Part shown: positions 23,376-31,097 of the stretch, piece by piece
Layout of the letters: each line of letters opens with the position of its first letter
Numbering within the stretch: the stretch's first letter is position 1
From: an uncultured Clostridia bacterium
GTDB taxonomy: Bacteria > Bacillota > Clostridia > Oscillospirales > Oscillospiraceae
Direction: 5' to 3'
Assembly: GCA_945918815.1 (NCBI GenBank)
Contig: CAMEIU010000001.1
Coordinates: forward strand, 1 to 56,951
DNA: 56,951 nucleotides
Notes under the pieces: generated by a model
Database searches by the model: none
Told to the model about the DNA's origin: nothing
The model's input: only the letters and a program-made list of their open reading frames with translations
Translations under genes and position numbers: made by a program

Positions 23376-23870
23376 TTACTTCGGCGGCTCCAATCCCAGC
23401 CGCTTGTACATGGTTTTCCGCACGGCCCGGAGGATGTTTTCGTAGCCGGTGCAGCGGCACAGGTGGCCGGACAGGAGCTTTCGGAGCTCGTCGTCGGTGT
23501 AGAGCTTGCCAGTCTCCAGAATTTCCACGGCGGTCATGATGAAGCCGGGGGTGCAGAAGCCACACTGGATGGCGGCCTCGTCCACGAAGGCCTGCTGAAT
23601 GTCGGAAAGCTCGCCGTTGGGGCCCAGAAGGCCTTCCAACGTCCGAATGTGCTTGCCGTCGGCCCAGGCCGCCAGATACAGGCAGGAGTTGAAGCACTCG
23701 CCGTCGATGATGACATTGCACGCGCCGCACTCGCCCACCTCGCAGCCCTTCTTCACGGAGGTCAGCCGGAAATCGTTGCGGAGCATGTCGGTCAGGCTGG
23801 CCCGCACATCCACCACGGCGGTCACGTCCTTGCCGTTGATGTTGCAGTGAATCTCTTTAAACTGTGCCAT
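23376..23870 (-). CDS. Xanthine dehydrogenase-type 2Fe-2S subunit
   Basis: A 164-residue protein with two iron-sulfur clusters. The plant-ferredoxin-type set is C43, C48, C51 and C63 (CEVGECGAC then C). The second set is C103 and C106 (CGFC) with C138 and C140 (CRC). It passes electrons from the molybdenum site to the FAD subunit. The start ATG overlaps the FAD-subunit stop by one base (TGATG), so the genes are coupled. It is the last gene of the three-gene operon. Confidence 0.95.
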   Translation of the reverse strand: MAQFKEIHCNINGKDVTAVVDVRASLTDMLRNDFRLTSVKKGCEVGECGACNVIIDGECFNSCLYLAAWADGKHIRTLEGLLGPNGELSDIQQAFVDEAAIQCGFCTPGFIMTAVEILETGKLYTDDELRKLLSGHLCRCTGYENILRAVRKTMYKRLGLEPPK

Positions 23871-24751
23871 CAGATCGCACCTCCCGCGAGACGGATGGAT
23901 TCCATCAGGCAGCGTTTCGCCAGCTCCACGGCGATGTGCTGCCGGAAGGCCTTGGAGGCCCGCCAGGAATCACGGGGATTGATGTCGTCCAGGACCTTTG
24001 CCCCGAAGGCCGCCACGGTGTCCATGCTGACCGGCTTGCCCTTGGCTGCGGCTTCCGCGCTGGGGGCGCGCATGGGGACGGGACCGGCCACGCCGTAGGC
24101 GATGCGGGCGTCGGCAATGGTCTTCTTGTCTTCCGACAGCTTCACGTTGACGGAGCAGCCGGTGGTGGCGATGTCCATGGCCTCCCGCATGGCGTATTTA
24201 ATATAGTATCCGTAGTAGTCCTCATAGGCCGCTTTGGGCAGGAGAATGCCGGTCTGAATCTCGTCGGGCTTCAAATCCACCGTGCCGGCCTTGATGTAGA
24301 ACTGCTGAATGGGCACCAGCCGCTTGCCGTTCTGGCCAGTCAATTCAACGACCGCGTCCCAGGCCACCAGGGTGGAGGCCGAGTCGGCGGAGGTCACGCC
24401 GTTGCAGGTGTTGCCGCCGATGGTACCGGCGTTGCGGATCTGGGGGCCGCCGACCATGTCCACGGCCTGACCCAATACATTGATGTATTTCTGAATGATG
24501 GGGTCCTTGGTGATGTGGGAGAAGCTGGTCAGGGAGCCGATGCGGATGGTTCCGTCTGTCTCCATGCTGACGCCCCGCAGTTCGTCCAGGCCGTAGATGG
24601 AAATCAGAGCCTTGCCTGCCCGCTTGCCCTCCCGCATCTGCACCAGCACGTCGGTGCCGCCGGCGATGATCTGGGCTTCGGGGTGGGCCAATCGGAGGGC
24701 CACCGCGTCCTGCACGCTGGACGCCTCATAAAATGCTGCCATATCGTACAT
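23870..24751 (-). CDS. Xanthine dehydrogenase-type FAD-binding subunit
   Basis: A 293-residue protein of the CoxM/CutM family. The FAD-binding segments IIAGGTDVLVQMREG (about residues 34-48) and NAGTIGGNTCNG followed by ADSASTLVAWDA are clear. It accepts electrons from the 2Fe-2S subunit and passes them on, in anaerobes usually to NAD or a low-potential carrier. The ATG at 24751 has GGAGG 7 nt upstream. It lies 16 nt after the large-subunit stop codon. Confidence 0.94.
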   Translation of the reverse strand: MYDMAAFYEASSVQDAVALRLAHPEAQIIAGGTDVLVQMREGKRAGKALISIYGLDELRGVSMETDGTIRIGSLTSFSHITKDPIIQKYINVLGQAVDMVGGPQIRNAGTIGGNTCNGVTSADSASTLVAWDAVVELTGQNGKRLVPIQQFYIKAGTVDLKPDEIQTGILLPKAAYEDYYGYYIKYAMREAMDIATTGCSVNVKLSEDKKTIADARIAYGVAGPVPMRAPSAEAAAKGKPVSMDTVAAFGAKVLDDINPRDSWRASKAFRQHIAVELAKRCLMESIRLAGGAI

Positions 24752-24767
24752 GCGTCTGCCTCCTTCC

Positions 24768-27056
24768 TTAAATCAATCCGGCCTCTTTGAACTTGGCAAA
24801 GAGAACGTGGGGGGTCATGGGACACTGGTCGATGGCCACGCCGGTGGCGTTGAAGATGGCGTTGCGGATGGCCGGCGCGCCGGAGCAGGCCGGCGGCTCG
24901 CCCAGGGCCTTGGTGCCGTAGGGACTGGTGGGCTCCGCGTTCTCCACAAACTGGGCCTCCAGATGGGGATGGTCCATAAAGGTGGAGAGCTTGTAGTCCA
25001 AGAGATTGTTGTTGAGAGAACGCCCGGTCTTCTGGTCAAACAGCAGCTGCTCCGACAGGCCGTAGCCGATGGCCATGGACATGCCGCCGTGGACCTGGGC
25101 CTCGGCCAGGGCCGGGTTGATCAGGGTGCCGCAGTCGTGGACGTTGATGATGTTCAGAAGCTTCACCTTGCACAGGGGAATATCCACTTCCACCTCCGCG
25201 AAGGTGCAGCCGAAGGAGTAGGCGTTGTTCTGAATCTGGTAGGTGCTCTCGGCAGTCAGATGCTGGGAGTGGGTCAGGCTGTAGAGGGCCTCCGTGGCCA
25301 GCTCGCCCAGGGTCATGAGAACCCGGCCGTCGGATTTGCGGATGATCTTGCCGTCCACCAGATCCAGGTTGGTGTAGGTCTGGCGGGTCAGCTCCACGGC
25401 GTATTTCAGAATGCGCTCCTTGAGGAGCGTGCCGGTCTGCTTGATGGAGAAGCCGCCGATGTAGGTCTGGCGGGAGGCGTAGGCGCCGGTGCCGAAGGGG
25501 GTCACGTCCGTGTCCTGGGTGGAGACGATGTGGACGTCCTCCACGGGAATGCCCACGGCGTCGGCGGCCATCTGGCTGTAGGCCGTGTCGCAGCCCTGGC
25601 CGATCTCCGTCTCGCCGGTCTGGACCTGAATGGAGCCGTCCTGATTCAGCACCATGCGGCAGGAGCTGGACTCCAGAGAGATGGGCCATACGGCGGTGTT
25701 GTACCAGAACACGGCGCAGCCGATGCCCTTGCGGACGGGGCCGGCCTGGTTCTGATATTCCTTGTATTTCCGCTGGTAGTCGATGTAGGCCATGCCCTTG
25801 TCCAGGACCTGGTTGAAGGTGTCGAAGTAGTTCTCGTTTTTGGAGAAGGCGTCCTTGAAGCCCACGGGCATGACGACCTTCCGCCGGTAAGCCAGGGGCT
25901 CCAGGCCCAGGGCCTTGGCCACGTCGTCAATGTGGGATTCGCCGGCGAACATGGCCTGGGGAATGCCGTAGCCCCGCATGGCCCCGTCCACGGGCCGTTT
26001 GGTGTAGACCGTGTAGGCGTCGCCCTCCACGTTGGGACAGGGGTACAGCTGGGGGAACGCGCCCATGCCCTTGGCGCAGACGCCGTGGCCGTGGGAGGCG
26101 TAGCCGCCCTGGTTGGCGAAGCACTCGACCTTCCGGGCAGCGAAGGTGCCGTCGGGCCGGACCCAGGAGATGATGTGGGTGCGGATGGCGTGACGGACCC
26201 GGTTGGAGACGAAGGTCTCTTCCCGGCTGCAGTCCAGCTTCACCAGACGGCCGCCCACCTGGGTGGTCAGATAGGCGCACAGGGGCTCATACAATGCGTC
26301 CTGCTTGTTGCCGAAGCCGCCGCCGATGTAGGGCTTCACAACCCGGACCTTGCCCCAGGGAATGCCCAGCGCCTGGCCGACGCAGCGGCGGATGATGTGG
26401 GGAATCTGGGTGGAGGAGGTGATGATGATTCGCCCGGCCTCCATATGGGCGCAGCAGATGTGGTTTTCAATGTGGCAGTGCTGCACCGTGGGGGTGTCGT
26501 ACCAGCCCTCCACCTTGAGGAGGCCCGGCTCCTGAATGGCGGCTTCATAGTTGCCGTTGCGGATCTGGGTGTGGGCCAGAATGTTGTTGGGGTAGCCCTC
26601 ATGGAGCTGGGTGGCCCCCTCCTTCATGGCGTCGAACACGTCCAGAAGCACCGGATATTCCTCATACTCCACCCGGATGGCCCGGACCGCCTGGGCGGCG
26701 GCCACTTCGTTTTCCGCGATGACGGCGGCCACGTCGTCGCCGTAATACCGGACCCGCCGGTTCAGCAGCAGCCGGTCGGCCACGTCCTGATGGTGGGGAT
26801 CCGTACTCCAGGGATGGCCCGCCGTGGGGAACGGCCGGTCCGGCACGTCAAAGCAGGTGACGATTTTGACCACGCCGGGAATCTGTTCGGCGGCGGAGGT
26901 GTCAATGGCTGTGACCAGGCCGTTGGCCACAGTGGAGTGGACCACCTTGGCGATCAGGGCGCTGCGGTCGCACAGGTCATCTGTGTATTTCGCCCGCCCG
27001 GTGGCCTTGTCGTAGGCGTCCACGCGGGTGATACTTTTTCCTACGCTGGCGCTCAT
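24768..27056 (-). CDS. Xanthine dehydrogenase-type molybdenum-binding subunit
   Basis: A 762-residue protein of the aldehyde oxidase/xanthine dehydrogenase large-subunit family. It has the N-terminal a/b hammerhead (SITRVDAYDKATGRAKYTDD), a glycine-rich cofactor loop (PYIGGGFGNKQD), the QTGETEIGQGCDT segment and the C-terminal catalytic glutamate in GTKALGEPP. It hydroxylates a purine or other N-heterocycle; the exact substrate cannot be read from sequence. Flanking maturation genes (MocA-like 27273, XdhC-like 12388) fit a sulfurated or selenium-dependent molybdenum hydroxylase of purine-fermenting clostridia. A GGAGGG ribosome binding site precedes the ATG. Confidence 0.93.
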   Translation of the reverse strand: MSASVGKSITRVDAYDKATGRAKYTDDLCDRSALIAKVVHSTVANGLVTAIDTSAAEQIPGVVKIVTCFDVPDRPFPTAGHPWSTDPHHQDVADRLLLNRRVRYYGDDVAAVIAENEVAAAQAVRAIRVEYEEYPVLLDVFDAMKEGATQLHEGYPNNILAHTQIRNGNYEAAIQEPGLLKVEGWYDTPTVQHCHIENHICCAHMEAGRIIITSSTQIPHIIRRCVGQALGIPWGKVRVVKPYIGGGFGNKQDALYEPLCAYLTTQVGGRLVKLDCSREETFVSNRVRHAIRTHIISWVRPDGTFAARKVECFANQGGYASHGHGVCAKGMGAFPQLYPCPNVEGDAYTVYTKRPVDGAMRGYGIPQAMFAGESHIDDVAKALGLEPLAYRRKVVMPVGFKDAFSKNENYFDTFNQVLDKGMAYIDYQRKYKEYQNQAGPVRKGIGCAVFWYNTAVWPISLESSSCRMVLNQDGSIQVQTGETEIGQGCDTAYSQMAADAVGIPVEDVHIVSTQDTDVTPFGTGAYASRQTYIGGFSIKQTGTLLKERILKYAVELTRQTYTNLDLVDGKIIRKSDGRVLMTLGELATEALYSLTHSQHLTAESTYQIQNNAYSFGCTFAEVEVDIPLCKVKLLNIINVHDCGTLINPALAEAQVHGGMSMAIGYGLSEQLLFDQKTGRSLNNNLLDYKLSTFMDHPHLEAQFVENAEPTSPYGTKALGEPPACSGAPAIRNAIFNATGVAIDQCPMTPHVLFAKFKEAGLI

Positions 27057-27122
27057 AAAATACCCTCCTTTGCTGGGTGAGATTGTGAAACTTGACGAAA
27101 AAGCGTTCGATTGTTATGGTTT

Positions 27123-27131
27123 ATCATAGCA
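27123..27131 (-). promoter_or_regulatory. Possible extended -10 promoter of the molybdenum hydroxylase operon
   Basis: Minus strand TGC-TATGAT (27131-27123), an extended -10 motif about 65 nt before the large-subunit start. No good -35 box is seen. Confidence 0.4.
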
Positions 27132-27206
27132 CATTTTTTTGAGTTCGCCTAGAAAAAATCGTTATATTTTTAAAAATATATTGATTCTGGGGAAAAGAAA
27201 TGCGCG

Positions 27207-27236
27207 TTGACAGGGACAGCGCGGCGGGACTATAAT
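27207..27236 (+). promoter_or_regulatory. Promoter of the MocA-like gene
   Basis: TTGACA (27207-27212), 18-bp spacer, TATAAT (27231-27236). Divergent from the molybdenum hydroxylase operon. Confidence 0.8.
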
Positions 27237-27272
27237 CATTTTGAACAAATCCCATGCGGCGGAGGCGATGGA

Positions 27273-27848
27273 ATGGACTTAGGATGCGTGATCATGGCAG
27301 CGGGCAGCGGCCTGCGGTTCGGCGGCAATAAGCTGGCCCGGGAGCTGGACGGAAAGCCGCTGTATCAGAGAGCTCTGGAGGCGGTGCCGGACCATGTGTT
27401 CCGAACCGTGGTTGCCGTGACCCAGTATGACGCCGTGGCGGCCTTGGCGGCGGAAAAGGGGTTCCAATGGGTGCGGAACCGGCATCCCGACTGGGGCGTC
27501 AGCCATACGATTCAGCTGGGTCTGGCAGCGGTGGGAGACTGCGGCGGCGTGCTGTTCATGACGGCGGATCAGCCGTTCCTCACGTCGGAGACCGTGGCCC
27601 GCCTGGCCGCGGCTTTCCTGGAGACGCCGGACCAAATCGTGGCCGCCGCCAGCCGGGGCAAACGGGGCAACCCCTGCCTGTTTCCGGCGAACCTGTTTCC
27701 GGAGCTTCTGAAGTTGGAAGGCGACGTAGGCGGCAGTCGCGTCATCCGCGCCCACCCGGACCGCCTGCGCCTAATGGAAGTCCCGGCGATTCAATTGGCC
27801 GACGCCGACACGCCGGAGGCGTTGGAACAGCTCCGGCAGAACATATAA
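27273..27848 (+). CDS. MocA/MobA-like nucleotidyltransferase (molybdenum cofactor cytidylyltransferase)
   Basis: A 191-residue protein. The N-terminal signature MAAGSGLRFGGNKLAREL is the nucleotide-binding motif of the MobA/MocA fold, and FMTADQPFL matches the metal-binding DQP segment. RGNPCLFP followed by GDVGG is typical of MocA, which adds CMP to molybdopterin for hydroxylases. The ATG at 27273 has GGAGG 7 nt upstream; a start at 27207 would begin in the -35 box. It is divergent from the molybdenum hydroxylase operon, with which it probably works. Related proteins in selenium-dependent hydroxylase clusters look similar. Confidence 0.87.
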   Translation: MDLGCVIMAAGSGLRFGGNKLARELDGKPLYQRALEAVPDHVFRTVVAVTQYDAVAALAAEKGFQWVRNRHPDWGVSHTIQLGLAAVGDCGGVLFMTADQPFLTSETVARLAAAFLETPDQIVAAASRGKRGNPCLFPANLFPELLKLEGDVGGSRVIRAHPDRLRLMEVPAIQLADADTPEALEQLRQNI

Positions 27849-27871
27849 CATATGCGCCGGTGATAACGTAT

Positions 27872-27987
27872 GTCATTGCGAGACCAGTCCGCAGACTGGT
27901 CGTGGCAATCCGCACCCCTTGTAGGCAGTACGAAAATCAGAACAAAGAGAAAACGGATTGCCACGTCGCTTCGCTCCTCGCAATGAC
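27872..27987. repeat. GTCATTGCGAG palindromic element
   Basis: Terminal inverted repeats GTCATTGCGAG (27872-27882) and CTCGCAATGAC (27977-27987). Inside, GACCAGTC-CGCA-GACTGGTC forms a hairpin followed by GTGGCAATCCG. The hairpin inside 1926-2076 keeps CGCA and the flanks but swaps the stem bases in pairs. Confidence 0.75.
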
Positions 27988-28073
27988 ATGCGTTTCTATG
28001 GGCAATTCCTTTTAGAAGCGCCGCTTTCCTCATAAAATCAGGTGAATTCTGCGTCAATTCTTGAAAAAACCAT

Positions 28074-28102
28074 TTGACAAGCCCATATCTCCCTGCTATA
28101 AT
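28074..28102 (+). promoter_or_regulatory. Promoter of rplU-prp-rpmA
   Basis: TTGACA (28074-28079), 17 bp, TATAAT (28097-28102): a perfect consensus. Confidence 0.88.
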
Positions 28103-28107
28103 AGAAA

Positions 28108-28180
28108 AGCCGCATTGAAGAGGCTGTAAGTTGAGGTCTGCCCTCACGCCTCCAGAGCGAGTCTACAACAAAGGTAGGTG
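28108..28180 (+). promoter_or_regulatory. Candidate L21 leader RNA
   Basis: About 85 nt of untranslated RNA lies between the promoter and rplU. It holds AGAGGCTGTAAGTTGAGG and a GAGG/CCTC stem, then a ribosome binding site AAGGTAGG. Bacillota rplU operons often carry an L21 autoregulatory leader at this place. I have not matched the consensus in full. Confidence 0.4.
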
Positions 28181-28189
28181 CAAATTGAA

Positions 28190-28501
28190 ATGCAGGCAGT
28201 TATCGTGACCGGCGGCAAGCAGTACAGCGTCAAGGAGGGCGACGTCCTCTATGTTGAAAAGCTGAATGCGGAAGCCGAATCCACCGTGACCTTCGATCAG
28301 GTGCTGGCAGTCCTGGACGGCGAGAACTCTAAGTTCGGCGCGCCCGTGGTCGCTGGCGCTTCCGTGGAAGGCAAGGTCCTGAAGAATGGCAAGGGCAAGA
28401 AGGTTATCGTCTTCAAGTACCGCTCCAAGAAGGACTCCAAGTCCAAGCAGGGCCATCGTCAGCCTTACACCAAGGTGCAGATCGAGAAAATCTCCGTGTA
28501 A
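28190..28501 (+). CDS. rplU: 50S ribosomal protein L21
   Basis: A 103-residue protein with the typical start MQAVIVTGGKQYSVKEGD and C-terminal KYRSKKDSKSKQGHRQPYTKV, the RNA-binding end. It binds 23S rRNA in the large subunit. The ATG at 28190 has AAGGTAGG about 10 nt upstream; an in-frame GTG at 28178 lies within the ribosome binding site region. Its stop overlaps the prp start by one base. Confidence 0.98.
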   Translation: MQAVIVTGGKQYSVKEGDVLYVEKLNAEAESTVTFDQVLAVLDGENSKFGAPVVAGASVEGKVLKNGKGKKVIVFKYRSKKDSKSKQGHRQPYTKVQIEKISV

Positions 28502-28827
28502 TGACGACCGTAGAATTTTTCGATCAGGACGGCAGAATCAACGGATTCACCGTCTCGGGCCATAGCGGCTACGCGGAAGCGGGCGCGGATATCATCTGTG
28601 CCGCCGTCTCCACCGCCGTGCAGTTTGCCGAATGCACCATTGTGGATGTATTGGGCAACCGCGTGAAAACCAAGGTGAACGAAGAAGAGGCCCGAATCAC
28701 CTTGACCCTTCCCGCCGTCTGTGAGGACGAGGACACCGTCCAGGCCGTCCTGACAGGCATGATGCTCACATTGTGTGAGCTGCGGGACCAATACCCTGAT
28801 TATATCGAAGTTATGGAGGTGCAATAA
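28501..28827 (+). CDS. prp: Ribosomal-processing cysteine protease Prp
   Basis: A 108-residue protein always found between L21 and L27 genes in Bacillota. The catalytic pair is H21 (GHSGYAEAG) and C33 (DIICAAVS). It removes the short N-terminal extension of L27 before ribosome assembly. The start overlaps the rplU stop (TAATG). The matching cleavage motif is present in the adjacent rpmA product, so enzyme and substrate are both intact. Confidence 0.96.
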   Translation: MTTVEFFDQDGRINGFTVSGHSGYAEAGADIICAAVSTAVQFAECTIVDVLGNRVKTKVNEEEARITLTLPAVCEDEDTVQAVLTGMMLTLCELRDQYPDYIEVMEVQ

Positions 28828-28828
28828 C

Positions 28829-29110
28829 ATGCTGAAGATCAGCTTTCAGTTCTTCGCCCACAAGAAAGGCGGCGGCTCCACCAAGAACGGCCGTGATTCC
28901 GAGTCCAAGCGGCTGGGCGTGAAGCGTGCGGACGGTCAGTTCGTGCTGGCCGGCAACATTCTGGTGCGCCAGAGAGGCACGCATATCCATCCCGGTACCA
29001 ACGTTGGCATCGGCAGCGACGACACCCTCTTCGCTCTGGTTGACGGCAAGGTCAAGTTCGAGCGCATGGGCAAGGATCGCAAAAAGTGCTCTGTGTACGC
29101 GGAACAGTAA
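28829..29110 (+). CDS. rpmA: 50S ribosomal protein L27 with Prp-cleaved extension
   Basis: A 93-residue protein. The start MLKISFQFFAHKKGGGSTKNG contains the QFFA cleavage motif, cut after FF to expose the AHKKGGGS tail that reaches the peptidyl-transferase centre. It begins 1 nt after the prp stop codon, with GGAGG upstream inside prp. A strong terminator follows at 29122. Confidence 0.98.
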   Translation: MLKISFQFFAHKKGGGSTKNGRDSESKRLGVKRADGQFVLAGNILVRQRGTHIHPGTNVGIGSDDTLFALVDGKVKFERMGKDRKKCSVYAEQ

Positions 29111-29121
29111 TCCTACAAAGA

Positions 29122-29173
29122 AGCGGCTGTCTCAGAAAGGGTCAATTGCCTTTTGGGACAGCCCTTTTTATTA
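29122..29173 (+). terminator. Intrinsic terminator after rpmA
   Basis: GGCTGTCTCAGAAAGG pairs with CCTTTTGGGACAGCC (mismatch-tolerant long stem), followed by CTTTTTATT. Confidence 0.88.
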
Positions 29174-29175
29174 GA

Positions 29176-29253
29176 CGCACCCTCGTGCCCCCCTCTGTAG
29201 GGGCTGCTACAGTGTGGACCAGGGAAGCGGGCGGCTAATAGCCGCCCCTACGA
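29176..29253. repeat. CACCCTCGTGCCCCC end plus GGCGGCT palindrome
   Basis: GCACCCTCGTGCCCCC (about 29176-29191), then GCGGGCGGCT-AAT-AGCCGCCCC (29228-29250). The same two parts occur together at 14189, 15869, 20622 and 50396. Confidence 0.7.
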
Positions 29254-29322
29254 GAGTTGTTGAAAGTTTCCCAACGTTTCGGGCAAGCTATTCGTAAGAC
29301 CCCTTTTATTAGGAGGGACACT

Positions 29323-30597
29323 ATGTTTGTAGATAAAGTCAAAATCTCCGTCAGGGCCGGAAACGGCGGCAATGGGGCCGTGGCGTTTCACCGGGAGAAA
29401 TATGTGGCCCAGGGCGGCCCCGACGGCGGCGACGGCGGCACCGGCGGCAGCATCGTGTTACGGGTGGACGACAACATGTCCACCCTGATGGACTTCCGCT
29501 ATAAGCGCAAATATACCGCTCCCAACGGCCTGGACGGCCAGGGCGCGAGATGCCGCGGCAAAAACGGCGAGGACCTGATCATCCGGGTGCCCCGGGGCAC
29601 CGTGGTCCGGGACGCCGAGACCAACGAGATCATCAAGGATATGTCCGATTCCCAGGACTTCATCCTGTGCAAGGGCGGCCGCGGCGGCTGGGGCAACAAG
29701 CACTTCGCCACCCCCACCCGGCAGGTGCCCCGCTTTGCCAAGGCGGGGCTCCCCGGCGAGGCCCATGAGGTGGTCCTGGAGCTGAAGCTCCTGGCCGACG
29801 TGGGCCTGGTGGGCTTCCCCAACGTGGGAAAATCCACCCTGTTGTCCGTCACCTCCAATGCCCGGCCCAAGATCGCCAACTACCACTTCACCACTCTGTA
29901 TCCCAACCTGGGCGTCATCTATGTGGAGGAGGGCGTCAGCTTTATCATGGCCGACATCCCCGGCATCATCGAGGGCGCGGCCGAGGGCCTTGGCCTGGGC
30001 CACGATTTCCTGCGGCACATCGACCGCTGCCGCCTGCTGGTCCACATCGTGGACGTGTCCGGCAGCGAGGATCGGGACCCGGTGGAGGATTTTGAAAAGA
30101 TAAACCAGGAATTGGCCCAGTATTCTCCCGATCTGGCCGCCCGGCCCATGCTCGTGGCCGCCAATAAGGTGGACCTGCTTCCCGAGGGCAGCGACAACCT
30201 GGAACGTCTGAGGCAGTATGTGACGGAGCGGGGCTACGAGTTCTACGAGATCTCCGCCGCCACCCACCAGGGCACCCGGCAGCTGATGCAGACCGTGGCC
30301 GCCCGCCTCCGGGAGCTGCCGCCGGTGACGGTCTATGAGCCGGAGTACGTCAAGCCTCTGGCCCAGGCCGGTGAAGTGGAGGAACTGCAGATCCAGCGGT
30401 ACGACGACCTGTGGGTCATCTCCGGCGGCTGGATGGAACGGCTCCTGGCCGACGTCAACTTCGACGACTACGAGTCGAGAATGTACTTCGACCGCCAGCT
30501 CCGCCAATGCGGCCTCTTCGACCGCCTGGAAGCCATGGGTATCCAGGACGGCGACACGGTCAGCATTTATGACCTGGAATTTGAGTACGCGAAGTAA
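29323..30597 (+). CDS. obg: GTPase Obg
   Basis: A 424-residue protein. Residues 1 to about 158 form the glycine-rich Obg fold (KISVRAGNGGNGAVAFHREKYV...GGDGGTGG). The GTPase domain follows with P-loop GFPNVGKST, switch region DIPGIIEGAAEGLGLGHDFLRH and specificity motif NKVDLL. Residues from about 350 are the OCT C-terminal domain found in many Bacillota Obg proteins. It is an essential large-subunit assembly GTPase, often next to rpmA as here. The ATG at 29323 follows AGGAGGG by 6-7 nt. Confidence 0.97.
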   Translation: MFVDKVKISVRAGNGGNGAVAFHREKYVAQGGPDGGDGGTGGSIVLRVDDNMSTLMDFRYKRKYTAPNGLDGQGARCRGKNGEDLIIRVPRGTVVRDAETNEIIKDMSDSQDFILCKGGRGGWGNKHFATPTRQVPRFAKAGLPGEAHEVVLELKLLADVGLVGFPNVGKSTLLSVTSNARPKIANYHFTTLYPNLGVIYVEEGVSFIMADIPGIIEGAAEGLGLGHDFLRHIDRCRLLVHIVDVSGSEDRDPVEDFEKINQELAQYSPDLAARPMLVAANKVDLLPEGSDNLERLRQYVTERGYEFYEISAATHQGTRQLMQTVAARLRELPPVTVYEPEYVKPLAQAGEVEELQIQRYDDLWVISGGWMERLLADVNFDDYESRMYFDRQLRQCGLFDRLEAMGIQDGDTVSIYDLEFEYAK

Positions 30598-30787
30598 ATT
30601 GCCAATTTCCAAGTGAGCCGTAGGGGCGACCCTTGCGGTCGCCCGCACGGTTGTACCACCTATGTAGAGCACGGCCACTGGACGTGCCGCTGGCAGGCAG
30701 CTGCATCCTGGAACCAACTGCCAAACGGCGCGTCGGGTCGCTGCGCCCTACATAGACGGTATATCGCACCGGCAACTTCCAATTTTT
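30598..30787. repeat. GGGGCGACC palindrome and AATTGGGATTTG-family core
   Basis: TAGGGGCGACCCTTGCGGTCG (30622-) is followed by the GTAGAGCACG...CGTGCCG, GGCAG/CTGCC and CGCCCTACAT blocks (30664-30755) and an imperfect right end TTCCAATTT. The left terminal repeat seems replaced by the GGGGCGACC insert. Confidence 0.7.
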
Positions 30788-30795
30788 ATTTCCGA

Positions 30796-30824
30796 TTGAC
30801 GCAGGGGAAAAAATATTATATAGT
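30796..30824 (+). promoter_or_regulatory. Promoter of the cobalamin operon
   Basis: TTGACG (30796-30801), 17 bp, TATAGT (30819-30824). Confidence 0.65.
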
Positions 30825-30842
30825 ATAGCCGTGTCAATTGGA

Positions 30843-31025
30843 TATGTTGTTCCGGTGGGAGTGCCCGTAAGGGAGAATAGAGAATTCGGTGCAAGTCCGA
30901 AGCGAACCCCGTCACTGTAACAGGGAGCAAGGCGCCAATGCCATTGGGAGCGATCCCGAGAAGGCGCGCCGTGCCGTGACCTGAAGCCAGGAGACCTGCT
31001 TCCATCGTTTGGAGCCAAGGCTGCG
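30843..31025 (+). promoter_or_regulatory. Cobalamin riboswitch
   Basis: The conserved parts are in order: GGTGGGAGTGCCCGTAAGGGAGAAT, GAATTCGGTGCAAGTCCGAAGC, CCCCGTCACTGTAACAGGG and the B12 box GAAGCCAGGAGACCTGC (30983-30999). AAGGCTGC (31017-31024) is perfectly complementary to GCAGCCTT (31049-31056) in the terminator, giving an antiterminator. Cobalamin binding should therefore end transcription before cbiD. Confidence 0.95.
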
Positions 31026-31046
31026 GTGTTCAGTTTGTGGATGGTT

Positions 31047-31077
31047 GGGCAGCCTTTTGGGCTGCTCATTTTTATTT
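31047..31077 (+). terminator. Intrinsic terminator of the cobalamin riboswitch
   Basis: GGGCAGCC (31047-31054), loop TTTT, GGCTGCTC (31059-31066) with one G-T pair, then ATTTTTATTTT. Confidence 0.88.
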
Positions 31078-31097
31078 TGCCGGGAAAGGAGCGCGTC

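Noticed and set aside
24750..27080. 776-codon open frame opposite the molybdenum hydroxylase large subunit
   Set aside because: Antisense shadow from high third-position GC; no recognisable domain.
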